Of a stretch of DNA of 64,000 bases, positions 1 through 9,593 are shown one piece after another. The stretch spans positions 42,822,757-42,886,756 of the forward strand of contig CM059560.1 of assembly GCA_030386875.1 (NCBI GenBank), given 5' to 3'. This DNA is from Morinoia aosen. Lineage: Eukaryota; Arthropoda; Malacostraca; Amphipoda; Talitridae. The notes under the pieces were generated by a model. That model saw only the letters and a program-made list of their open reading frames with translations. It was not told the DNA's origin and ran no database searches. The translations under genes were made by a program, and so were the position numbers. Positions within the stretch are counted from its first letter, which is position 1. Every line of letters begins with the position of its first letter.

Positions 1-899
1 GAGGTATCTCTACAGCGTACAAAGGAGTACAGGAGGTATCTCTAGAACGTACAAGGGAGTACAGGACGTATATATCTCTAGAACGTACAGAGGAGTACAG
101 GAGGTACCTCTACAGCGCACAAAGGATTACAGGAGGTATCTCTAGAACGTACAAAGGAGTACACGAGGTATCTCTACAGCGTACAAAGGAGTACAGGAGG
201 TATCTCTAGAACGTACAAAGGAGTACAGGAGGTATCTCTAGAACGTACAGAGGAGTACAGGAGGTATCTCTAGAACGTACAAAGGAGTACAGGAGGTATC
301 TCTAGAACGTACATAGGAGTACAGGAGGTATCTCTAGAACGTAGAAAGGAGTACAGGAGGTATCTCTAGAACGTACAAAGGAGTACAGGAGGTATCTCTA
401 CAGCGCACAAAGGAGTAATGGAGGTATCTCTACAGCGCACAAAGGAGTACAGGAGGTATCCCTAGAACATGCAAAGGAGTACACGAGGTATCTCTACAGC
501 GTACAAAGGAGTACAGGAGGTATCCCTAGAACGTTCAGAGGAGTACAGGAGGTATCTCTAGAACGTACAAAGGAGTACAGGAGGTATCTCTAGAACGTAC
601 AGAGGAGTACAGGAGGTATCTCTAGAACGTACAAAGGAGTACAGGAGGTATCTCTAGATTGTACAAAGGAGTACAGGAAGTATCTCTACCGCGCACAAAG
701 GAGTACAGGAGGTATCTCTACAGCGCACAAAGGAGTACAGGAGGTATCTCTAGAACGTACAAAGGAGTACACGAGGTATCTCTACAGCGTACAAAGGAGT
801 ACAGGAGGTATCTCTAGAACGTACAGAGGAGTACAGGAGGTATCTCTAGAACGTACAGAGGAGTACAGGAGGTACCTCTACAGCGCACAAAGGAGTACA

Positions 900-2570
900 G
901 GAGGTATCTCTAGAACGTACAAAGGAGTACACGAGGTATCTCTACAGCGTACAAAGGAGTACGGGAGGTTTCTCTATAACGTACAAAGGAGAAGAGGAGG
1001 TATCTCTAGAACGTACAGAGGAGTACAGGAGGTATCTCTACAGCGTACAAAGGAGTACAGGAGGTATCTCTACAGCGTACAAAGGAGTTCAGGAGGTATC
1101 TCTAGAACGAACAAAGGAGTACAGGAGGTATCTCTAGAACGTACAAAGGAGTACAGGAGGTATCTCTACAGCGTGCAAAGGAGTACAGGAGGTATCTCTA
1201 GAACGTACAAAGGAGTACACGAGGTATCTCTACAGCGTACAAAGGAGTACAGGAGGTATCTCTAGAACGTACGAAGGAGTACAAGAGGTATCTCTAGAAC
1301 GTACAAAGGAGTACAGGAGGTATCTCTACAGCGTACAAAGGAGTATAAGAGGTATCTCTAGAACGTACGAAGGAGTACTAGAGGTATCTCTAGAACGACA
1401 AAGGAGTACAGGAGGTATCTCTACAGCGTACAAAGGAGTACAGGAGGTATCTCTAGAACGAACAAAGGAGAACAGGAGGTACCTCTACAGCGTACAAAGG
1501 AGTACAGGAGGTATCTCTACAGCGTACAAAGGAGTACAGGAGGTATCTCTAGAACGTACAAAGGAGTACAGGAGGTATCTCTAGAACGTACAAAGGAGTA
1601 CAGAAGGTATCTCTAGAACGTACAAAGGAGTAAAGGAGGTATCTCTAGAACGTACAAAGGAGTACAGGAGGTATCTCTAGAACGTACAAAAGAGTACAGG
1701 AGGTATCTCTAGAACGTGCAAAGGAGTACAGGAGGTATCTCTAGAACGTACAAAGGAGTACACGAGGTATCTCTACAGCGTACAAAGGAGTACGGGAGGT
1801 ATCTCTATAACGTACAAAGGAGAAGAGGAGGTATCTCTAGAACGTACAGAGGAGTACAGGAGGTATCTCTACAGCGTACAAAGGAGTACAGGAGGTATCT
1901 CTACAGCGTACAAAGGAGTTCAGGAGGTATCTCTAGAACGAACAAAGGAGTACAGGAGGTATCTCTAGAACGTACAAAGGAGTACAGGAGGTATCTCTAC
2001 AGCGTGCAAAGGAGTACAGGAGGTATCTCTAGAACGTACAAAGGAGTACACGAGGTATCTCTACAGCGTACAAAGGAGTACAGGAGGTATCTCTAGAACG
2101 TACGAAGGAGTACAAGAGGTATCTCTAGAACGTACAAAGGAGTACAGGAGGTATCTCTACAGCGTACAAAGGAGTATAAGAGGTATCTCTAGAACGTACG
2201 AAGGAGTACTAGAGGTATCTCTAGAACGACAAAGGAGTACAGGAGGTATCTCTACAGCGTACAAAGGAGTACAGGAGGTATCTCTAGAACGAACAAAGGA
2301 GAACAGGAGGTACCTCTACAGCGTACAAAGGAGTACAGGAGGTATCTCTACAGCGTACAAAGGAGTACAGGAGGTATCTCTAGAACGTACAAAGGAGTAC
2401 AGGAGGTATCTCTAGAACGTACAAAGGAGTACAGAAGGTATCTCTAGAACGTACAAAGGAGTAAAGGAGGTATCTCTAGAACGTACAAAGGAGTACAGGA
2501 GGTATCTCTAGAACGTACAAAAGAGTACAGGAGGTATCTCTAGAACGTGCAAAGGAGTACAGGAGGTATC
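900..2570 (+). repeat. 831-bp higher-order tandem duplication (26-mer)
   Basis: Rare variants recur at a lag of exactly 831 bp: ACGGGAGG at 961 and 1792, and the AACAGGAGGTACC variant at 1471 and 2302. 831 is 26 monomers minus one base. The missing base is in a monomer reading GAACGACAAAGG instead of GAACGTACAAAGG, which is present in both copies. Similarity at this lag fades near 900 on the left and near 2572 on the right, so there are about two copies. A visible mismatch is GGTTTC versus GGTATC in the ACGGG monomer. The same marker set (GTACGAAGG, ACTAGAGG, GAACGACAAAGG) reappears near 26.37, 38.72, 43.74, 55.18 and 55.79 kb, linking this block to the large super-repeat. Confidence 0.9.
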
Positions 2571-4537
2571 TCAACAGCATACAAAGGAGTACAGGAGGTA
2601 TCTCTAGAACGAACAAAGGAGTACAGGAGCTATCTCAACAGCGTACAAAGGAGTACAGGAGGTATCTCTACAGCGCACGAAGGAGTACAGGAGGTATCTC
2701 TACAACGTACAATGGAGTACAGGAGGTATCTCTAGAACGTACAAAGGTGTAGAGGAAGTATCTCAACAGCGTACAAAGGAGTAGAGAAGGTATCTCTAAA
2801 ACGTACAAAGGAGTACAGGAGGTATCTCTACAGCGTACAAAGGAGAACAGGAAGTATCTCTAGAACGTACAAAGGAGTACAGGAGGTATCTCTAGAACGA
2901 ACAAAGGAGTACAGGAGGAATCTCTACAGCGTACAAAGGAGTACATTAGGTATCTCTAAAACTTACAAAGGAGTTTTAGAGGTATCTCTAGAACGTACAA
3001 AGGAGTACAGGAGGTATCAATACAGCGTACAAAGGAGTACAGGAGGTTTCTCTACAGCGTAAAAAGGAGTACAGGAGGTATTTCTAGAACGTACAAAGGA
3101 GTACAGGAGGTATCTCTACAGCGTACAAAGGAGTACAGGAGGTATCTCTACAGCGTACAAAGGAGGACAGGAGGTATCTCTAGAACGTACAAAGGAGTAC
3201 AGGAGGTATCTCTACAGCGCACAAAGGAGTACAGGAGGTATCTCTAGAACGTACAAAGGAGTACAGGAGGTATCTCTACAGAGTACAAAGGATTTCCGGA
3301 GGTATCTCTACAGCGTACAAAGGAGTACAGGAGGTATCTCTAGAACGTACAAAGGAGTACAGGAGGTATACCTAGAGCGTACAAAGGAGTACAGGAAGTA
3401 TCTCTAGAACGTACAAAGGAGTACAGGAGGTATCTCTAGAACGTACAAAGGAGTACAGGAGGTATCTCTAGAACGTACAAAGGAGTACAGGAGGTATCTC
3501 TACAGCGTACAAAGGAGTACCGAAGGTATCTCTAGAACGTACATAAGAGTACAGGAGGTATCTTCAGAACGTACAAAGGTGTACAGGAGGTATCTCTAGA
3601 ACGTACAAAGGAGTTCAGGAGGTATCTCTAGAACGCACAAAGGAGTACAGGAGGTATCTCTACAGCGCACAAAGGAGTACAGGAGGTATCTCTACAGCGC
3701 ACAAAGGAGTACAGGAGGTATCTCTAGAACGTACAAAGGAGTACACGAGGTATCTCAACAGCGTACAAAGGAGTACAGGGGGTATCTCTAGAACGTACAG
3801 AGGAGTACAGGAGGTATCTCTAGAACGTACAAAGAAGTACAGGAGGTATCTCTAGAACGTACAGAGGAGTACAGGAGGTATCTCTAGAACGTACAAAGGA
3901 GTACAGGAGGTACCTCTACAGCGTACAAAGGAGTACAGGAGGTATCTCTAGAACGTAGAAAGGAATACAGGAGGTATCTCTAGAACGAACAAAGGAGTAG
4001 AGGAGGTATCTCTACAGCGTACAAAAGAGTACAGGAGGTATCACTAAAGAGTACAAAGGAGTTCAGGAGGTATCTCTACAGCGTACAAAGAAGTACAGGA
4101 GGTATCTCTAGAACTTACAAAGGAGTACAGGAAGTATCTCAACAGCGTACAAAGGAGTACAGGAGGTATCTCTAGAACGTACAAAGGAGTACAGGAGGTA
4201 TCTCTAGAACGTACAAAGGAGTACAGGAGGTATCTCTAGAACGTACAAAGAAGTACAGGAGGTATCTCTACAGCGTACAAAGGAGTGCAGGAGGTATCTC
4301 TACAGCGTACAAAGGAGTACAGGAAGTATTTCTAGAACGTACAAAGGAGTAGAGGAGGTATCTATAGAACGTACAAAGGAGTACAGGAGGTATCTCTTCA
4401 GCGTACAAAGGAGTACAGGAGGTATCTCTACAGCATACAAACGAGTACATGAGGTATCTCTAGAACGTACAAAGGAGTACAGGAGGTATCTCTAGAACGT
4501 ACAAAGGAGTACAGGAGGTATCTCTACAGCGTACAAA

Positions 4538-4541
4538 GGAG
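4538..4541. other. Target site duplication of element 1, left copy (GGAG)
   Basis: GGAG directly precedes the left LTR and is repeated directly after the right LTR at 14301-14304. Removing the element and one copy leaves an ordinary satellite monomer (ACAAAGGAGTACAGG). A 4-bp duplication fits Ty3/gypsy-type integration. Confidence 0.93.
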
Positions 4542-4852
4542 TGTTCCGGCCCTTTTCAGTATCAGGTCGTAACTAAACGCGAATGAGGTTCGGGAGTGAA
4601 TCAGATGCAGCAACGTGGTTATCCTTTTATTATTACTTCAGAATTGACACAGACTTCGTAATTGGTAGAGAATCTTTAGATCGGAAGGTAATCTATAGCG
4701 TATCTGTGATCTCTACAGATGCTTTCTCGACAGCCGAGCTTCCGCTACTGACAGCGACGCTTCTGTTTGTAAATGCTACCTCTACGGCACGCCACCACTA
4801 ATGAACCACGATGTCTCTCGCCGATCCTATTTATATGCCTGGCGGGCGCACA
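4542..4852 (-). repeat. Element 1 3' LTR
   Basis: 311 bp, starting TGTTCCGG and ending GCGCACA on the plus strand, so it has TG...CA ends. It matches 13990-14300 with two substitutions: T/C at 4628/14076 and C/G at 4699/14147. On the minus (element) strand it carries TATAAATA at 4828-4835 and an AATAAA hexamer at 4626-4631. A 72-codon open frame on the plus strand is a by-product and occurs in both LTRs. Confidence 0.97.
4626..4631 (-). promoter_or_regulatory. Candidate poly(A) signal AATAAA in element 1 3' LTR
   Basis: On the element strand the 3' LTR reads AATAAA here. The equivalent site in the 5' LTR (14074-14079) reads AATGAA because of the C at 14076. A hexamer at this place is where a 3' end signal would be expected downstream of the TATA box. 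Function is inferred from sequence only. Confidence 0.5.
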
Positions 4853-5681
4853 TCTAGGACCCCCCACGCACAAAAATTTTTTATTACAATAAAAATATTT
4901 TTAAAACGTCAATCATTCACATTGATTATCCTTTGACGATCAATAACTCTTACAACTCGTCGAGTTAATTACACAGATCAGAAAAATTGCTTCCGAATTA
5001 TGAACGGAGGTAGGCAGGTATGGCCTTTGCCGTCATCATAAACAAATTTCAACGGTAATCCTACATCTTGTTAAACATTATTTTTAGTGTCAATTCAATA
5101 CTAGATTTATTACCCAAAATCAACCAAATAATCACTCTACGCACTTAGCTCAAACAATTTGTTCATTCATATCAAGTTATTTATCAATTGATTCTTAGAA
5201 TTCTTGGATACTCCAGAAATTTCGGATACGAATGGATACACCACACAATTTTATTAACATATCAAAATATCAAAATCAAACATCAAAACGCGTACTTAAT
5301 AAATCCTTTCCATAAGGTACACTTTCTTGCACAAACTGGACACCTACCGTCAGATCGAGAACAAAATTTTTATATTTTTATTTTGGATTAACATATGAAC
5401 ATATTTCGAGAACAGAATTTTGAATGCAATTGGAAATAAAGAAGGAATAAAAGAAAAATCAATAGCTAATTCAATTCCACCAATCTAAAACAATAAATGA
5501 ACTTAGCAGAGGGCGAGTAACGCGACATCAATGTTTATAATTAACGACAATAAAAACATATTCCGTATATAATAGAAAAATCTCCGTATAAAATAGTAGT
5601 AATCTAAGACATGGGAGGATTCTACTCCTCGGGAGATATTAAAACCAAGAATATGATAATCAGATCCATCTTAATCAGAGC
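4853..5681. other. AT-rich non-coding stretch next to element 1 3' LTR
   Basis: 829 bp between the 3' LTR and the 104-residue ORF. It is AT-rich, with poly-A and poly-T tracts just inside the LTR. On the element strand a run of six G (4860-4865), seven bases from the LTR, is the only purine tract near the expected polypurine-tract position. It is a weak candidate because TCCTAGA separates it from the LTR. A 67-codon frame on the opposite strand (5188-5391) has no recognisable feature. I see no gene here. Confidence 0.6.
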
Positions 5682-5996
5682 TTAAGGTGAAACTGCAATT
5701 ACTTGTTTAGGACTATTACAGATTTCTTTTAAGGCGGTTCGACGCAAAGCGACGTCCTCGCCACTTAGACGACCTGTTACTCTATTAAGGTCGCGTTTTA
5801 TGTAAATAATCATTACCGTAATTATGATAGTAATTATCGTGTAAAGAAGCAACATTATGTCGCTCAACTGGTCAGGAATGAGATCTACTCTCGTTTCCTC
5901 GGTGTGTCGGATGAGCTCATCCGATATTTGACCGTTGTTGGCTTTAATCGCCGTTAGAATGGTGTCTACATTAAGGTTAGACACCTTGTTGCCCAT
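5682..5996 (-). CDS. Small predicted membrane protein, env position of element 1
   Basis: 104 residues, not recognised. It starts MGNKVS, which fits an N-myristoylation signal (Gly2, Ser6). It has one strong hydrophobic segment at about residues 47-66 (Ile/Leu/Thr-rich), followed at once by Lys-Arg, and a mainly charged C-terminal half. The ATG context is good (A at -3, G at +4) and is preceded by a pyrimidine-rich run ending in AG, which could be a splice acceptor. It lies on the element strand in the position env occupies in other gypsy elements, downstream of pol and after the 73-residue ORF. At 104 residues it is far too short for an env glycoprotein, and I see no signal peptide or furin-like site. 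It could be an accessory protein, a spliced exon, or chance. The clean membrane segment favours a real coding sequence. Confidence 0.55.
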   Translation of the reverse strand: MGNKVSNLNVDTILTAIKANNGQISDELIRHTEETRVDLIPDQLSDIMLLLYTIITIIITVMIIYIKRDLNRVTGRLSGEDVALRRTALKEICNSPKQVIAVSP

Positions 5997-6114
5997 CTTA
6001 GCAGGCCAAAAAGCTACTAACAGCGCGGGAATTAAAATTGTGATTTATTTTAATCACTTAAATGTGATAAAAAAATTATGACTTTATAAATGTTGATGTA
6101 GAAAAAGTAATTCT

Positions 6115-6336
6115 TCACTGGATATTTGTTGGGAATGCAGCAATTCTGATTATGAACACGAGTTCGACGTGTTCTCCAGATTCAAATACTTGAATTCGAG
6201 TACGCAACGGGGATTCGAGGTTCAGGAACACTTGAAAGTTGCAGTAGGCTTCTTGTAATACTTCCTTTCGTATCTTGATACCGAAGACTATTTTTGTTTC
6301 CTGCGGCTGCCACAGCTGATTTACCCCGGTGCACAT
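6115..6336 (-). CDS. Small hypothetical ORF, env position of element 1
   Basis: 73 residues, starting MCTGVNQLW and not recognised. The composition is that of an ordinary soluble protein: alternating hydrophobic and charged stretches suggest beta strands (for example IQVFESGEHVELVF), and there is no clear membrane segment. It is on the element strand, 118 bp upstream (element direction) of the 104-residue ORF and about 850 bp downstream of the pol stop. It could be an independent accessory ORF or one exon of a spliced product with the next ORF. No motif assigns a function. Confidence 0.4.
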   Translation of the reverse strand: MCTGVNQLWQPQETKIVFGIKIRKEVLQEAYCNFQVFLNLESPLRTRIQVFESGEHVELVFIIRIAAFPTNIQ

Positions 6337-6463
6337 CGGGATTTAAACGTGTTCAGAATAAAAAGTGGAAGTCTAGCGTTGTAGTATTAAATGCTAACCT
6401 TAGGTGGAACAGCAAGTATTTGCTTATTACAATGGCATTAAACTTTGATTGATTGATTGATTA

Positions 6464-6546
<83 letters not shown>

Positions 6547-7183
6547 TATTGATGTTAGATAAGTACGCTACCAAGTAGTAATTGAAGGTTCAAAGTGTAT
6601 GTGTGTATCTTGTAAATCGGAGTGTGCACTGTCCTGGAATTGTTCAGGAGTCGCCTAAGGATTCTGAAAGGATACGATACAGGATATTAGCATGGCCACA
6701 AGTTTAAGTAAGCAATTGTCGTTTCATAATAAGGCAACGCTTCATTCTCATTAAGACACATTCTCATTAAGACGCTTTCATTCCAACTACACTGCCTAGC
6801 ATTGTTGTCAAACAATCTGCGGCAGATTCGAGGCAGTTCTCGCGGTTGCACACTCGCACTCTCGTGTCGACATCTCCACGATTCTCTTAATCTCCACAGC
6901 TCAGTTTATCAACTCTAGCTGACGGCTTGATGAGCACAGCTCTTGATGTCGCAACAACAGTATGACAACATCCTGAGCTCAACATCTCTTCTGAAGGTGT
7001 TAGCGCAACACAATATTTCCTAACGCAAGACATACATAAAGTCTTAAGAAAGAAACTCGTAGAACACTCTTACAAGCTAGAAGCTCATTGAACGAACTTA
7101 CAAACTAAATACCATTGAAATACATATATGGAATGGCATTTTCAGAATATAAGGAATGAACAGCTCCAACTAGGTTGACAATT
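6337..7183. other. Non-coding segment between pol and small ORFs, with GATT microsatellite
   Basis: 847 bp downstream of the pol stop in element direction. It contains a (GATT)n tract at 6446-6553, interrupted by single-base changes (TTAATT, TTTATT). It also contains a short direct repeat of TTCTCATTAAGAC near 6745-6770. No open frame of note is seen on the element strand. Confidence 0.7.
6446..6553. repeat. (GATT)n microsatellite
   Basis: About 27 tandem tetranucleotides GATT on the plus strand (AATC on the element strand), with a few interruptions near both ends. It lies inside element 1, so its length is likely to vary between element copies. Confidence 0.95.
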
Positions 7184-9593
7184 TTACTTTCTTAACTTAT
7201 CTAAAGGCAGCACATAGTTTAGGTTCGATCGGATAATCTTGTTACCGATCTTAATATCTGCGTAATTTTTACCTAGCTTTTCAATGATACCTGGTCCTAA
7301 GAAATTTAGCTGTAATTTGTGTTTTTTGGCATGATTTTTTACTAGTACACGGTCCGTCACTTTTAAATTTTTATCGCGACGTTTCATATTTCTATAGGCA
7401 GTTCTTTCGATTGTGGCGTTAATGATCGTATTTCTAATATTGTTCACTACAAAAGATGACTCGGTAAATTTTTGTTTGTGAACATCTTCATATGTAGTCG
7501 CAACATTGAAGTCTTCTAAATTAGTAGAACTGATATAAACACACGTATCTCTACCGAAAACCGTGTATGCGGGTGTATCTCCTAAAGTTTCATTATAGCT
7601 ATTATTAATCGAATTCTCTACAATATCCAGCAATCTATCCCACTCATTATGAGTAAGAAAATTTAGATATAACTTGAGCAGGTGTCGAATTTTACCATTA
7701 CATCGCTCAACAATGCCGTTTGAAAAATGGGAATAAGCTAGAACTTCCTTTTTTAAGATAGAAAGTCCTTTTGTGAAATTCCTCACGTTAGATGATTTAA
7801 ATTCCAGGGCATTGTCGGACAGTAGCACGTCCGGGGTACCAAACAGACAGCAAAAATTCCATAGACAATCTGTAACAGTCTCTGTACATCGGTCACTAGT
7901 CGAATATAATTTAACAAAACGTGAAAATAGGTCGATAAATACAAGAATATATTTGTTACCATTGTCCGTCATTGGTAATGGACCGTAGAAGTCCATGCTG
8001 ACCGTTTGAAAACATCGTGTTCCAATTGGAGCATTTAGAATTTTAATCGGCGTCGGTATTCGTGATTTTAGAATCTTACAGATGTCACAAGATTCAACAA
8101 TTTTGCGTGTAATTGTCCGTTCGTACGGATGAAAATATTTTAATTTAAACTTAAACAAGGTATGATTCAAATCTGTATGGGACAAATTGTGTATGAATAG
8201 AATTGTCCTGTGCAGCAAAGTATATGGCACCACAATAGTCAGAATGGTGCTGGGTCTGTTGTCAATTCTTCGTCTTTTATACAAAATGTCATTCATAATC
8301 AGAAATTCATTCATGTCAGTATTATTAACTTTTGTTGCATTCTCTAGGGCGTCCTTTATTTCAGAACAAAAGGCATCACTATCTTGTTCACGTTTAAATT
8401 CGTCTAACGACCAGTTGTCGTTAATACTTGAATGGTCTGTAGTCTTGTTAACTTTATCCAGTCTGCATAAGCTCGTTTTCTGTCTGCTATTAAAGTCACT
8501 GGGTTCACGTCTGGGGCTTTCAGCAGTACTGTTGTTGTTTCTTCCGTCATCATTTCCTGGCATTGTCTCCTCGAACTCTCCCTCAGTCACTGGCTTGTTA
8601 CATTTGTTACCCGCAGCAGCGGCTTGCAGCCTGGTTACAACGGGAAAAGTCTCTACATCTGGGGTTAAATCAGAACACTCTAATAGTTCTCTTTCTGTTA
8701 AGGGGTTTCTGTCATGATTTAATCTACTTAATGCATCGGCGGCACTATTCGCTTTACCAGAAAAATACTTTAATTTGGCATCAAAGGCTTGCACATAAAT
8801 ACTCCATCTAGCGAGGGTGTTGTCTTCAGGCAATTTCTTTGAAAATAAAGGAACTAAAGGCTTATGATCGGTGTAAACGACCAGATCATAGCCTAAAACA
8901 AGATATTTAAAGTACTTCAACGCTTCAACTATAGCGAACATTTCCTTTTTCGTAGTTGAGTATCGTCGTTGAGTGGAATTCAACGTTTTAGAGAAAAATG
9001 CGACAGGTCTCATGTTTCGAACTTTATCAGTAGATGATTGGAGTAGAACAGCTCCTATGCCGACATTTGATGCATCACAAAACAGATGAAAATTTTGATC
9101 GAAGTTTGGATGACTCAAGGTTGTGTTTTCGCACAGTTCATCCTTTAATTTTTCAAAAGCGTTTTGACAGTCCTTGGACCAAATGAATTCAACATTTTTC
9201 TTCAGAAGATTATAGAGCGGGCTTGCGATACTCGCAAAATTTTTTATGTACCTACGAAAGAAATTTACTAGACCTAGGAATGACTGTAACTGCTTTACAT
9301 TCTTAGGAATTTCTAAATTCTTTACTTTGTCAGTACCGGTGCTTCTGGTTCCCATTCCACTAATGGAATGTCCTAAATATTCAATCTCTGTATTGAAAAA
9401 ATCACGTTTCTCAGTTTTGATTGACAATCTAGCGTTTCTTAATAGTTCAAGTACAACTTTTATATCTGCAAGATGCTGTGCCTTCTCCTTAGAAAATATG
9501 AGCACGTCGTCCATAAAGACGAAAGATAGTTTTCCTAGAACAGGAGATAGCGTTTGCGTCATGACTGACTGGAAATATGCAGGTGAGGTTTTT
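7184..9593 (-). CDS. pol: pol 3' part: RT palm, RNase H and integrase
   Basis: The frame is open from about 9593; the first ATG is at 9562 (792 residues, numbered from it). Residues 16-19 are FMDD, the RT catalytic box. RNase H follows with FCDAS (161-165), a Glu at 207, TDH (231-233) and ADALSR near 275-280. A linker precedes the integrase zinc-binding part, with His458, His462, Cys492 and Cys495 (HX3H and CX2C). The integrase core triad is Asp524, Asp583 and Glu619, with 35 residues between the last two, so DD35E. The C-terminus (about 730-790) looks like the small beta domain of gypsy integrases; no chromodomain is seen. The frame lies one base off the upstream pol frame because of the homopolymer at 9589-9593. 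In an intact copy this would be one polyprotein cleaved by the element protease. Confidence 0.95.

Larger units (their letters stand above)
1..4541 (+). repeat. 32-bp satellite array, left block
   Basis: About 140 head-to-tail monomers of 32 bp. The consensus begins GAGGTATCTC, carries TCTAGA at monomer positions 9-14 and GTAC at 17-20 and 27-30, and ends ACAG; GC is 14 of 32. Two main monomer types alternate irregularly: A (CTAGAACGTAC) and B (CTACAGCG followed by TAC or CAC). Common variants are ACAGAGG for ACAAAGG, GTACACGAGG for GTACAGGAGG, and GGTACC for GGTATC. From about 2573 to 4541 monomers are more heterogeneous than in most of the right half of the window. No gene is supported here; short open frames are repeat by-products. 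The block is cut at 4541 by an LTR element. Confidence 0.97.

Noticed and set aside
1-4450. Many short open frames on both strands of the satellite (for example 1716-2096 plus, 4268-4450 minus)
   Set aside because: All are the same periodic peptide read from a 32-bp repeat. Most plus-strand frames stop at the TAG of type A monomers, and several start from GTG-like or chance codons. No gene structure is seen.
4583-4801. 72-codon plus-strand frame in both LTRs of element 1
   Set aside because: It lies inside the LTR, opposite to the element strand, and its duplication follows from the LTR being duplicated.
4853-7183. A decayed retroviral env gene downstream of pol
   Set aside because: No env-length frame, signal peptide or fusion-peptide-like region is visible. 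Only two short ORFs and a microsatellite are present.
7773-8811. Plus-strand frames at 7773-7988, 8187-8717 and 8563-8811
   Set aside because: They lie antisense inside the integrase and RNase H coding region and show no motif.
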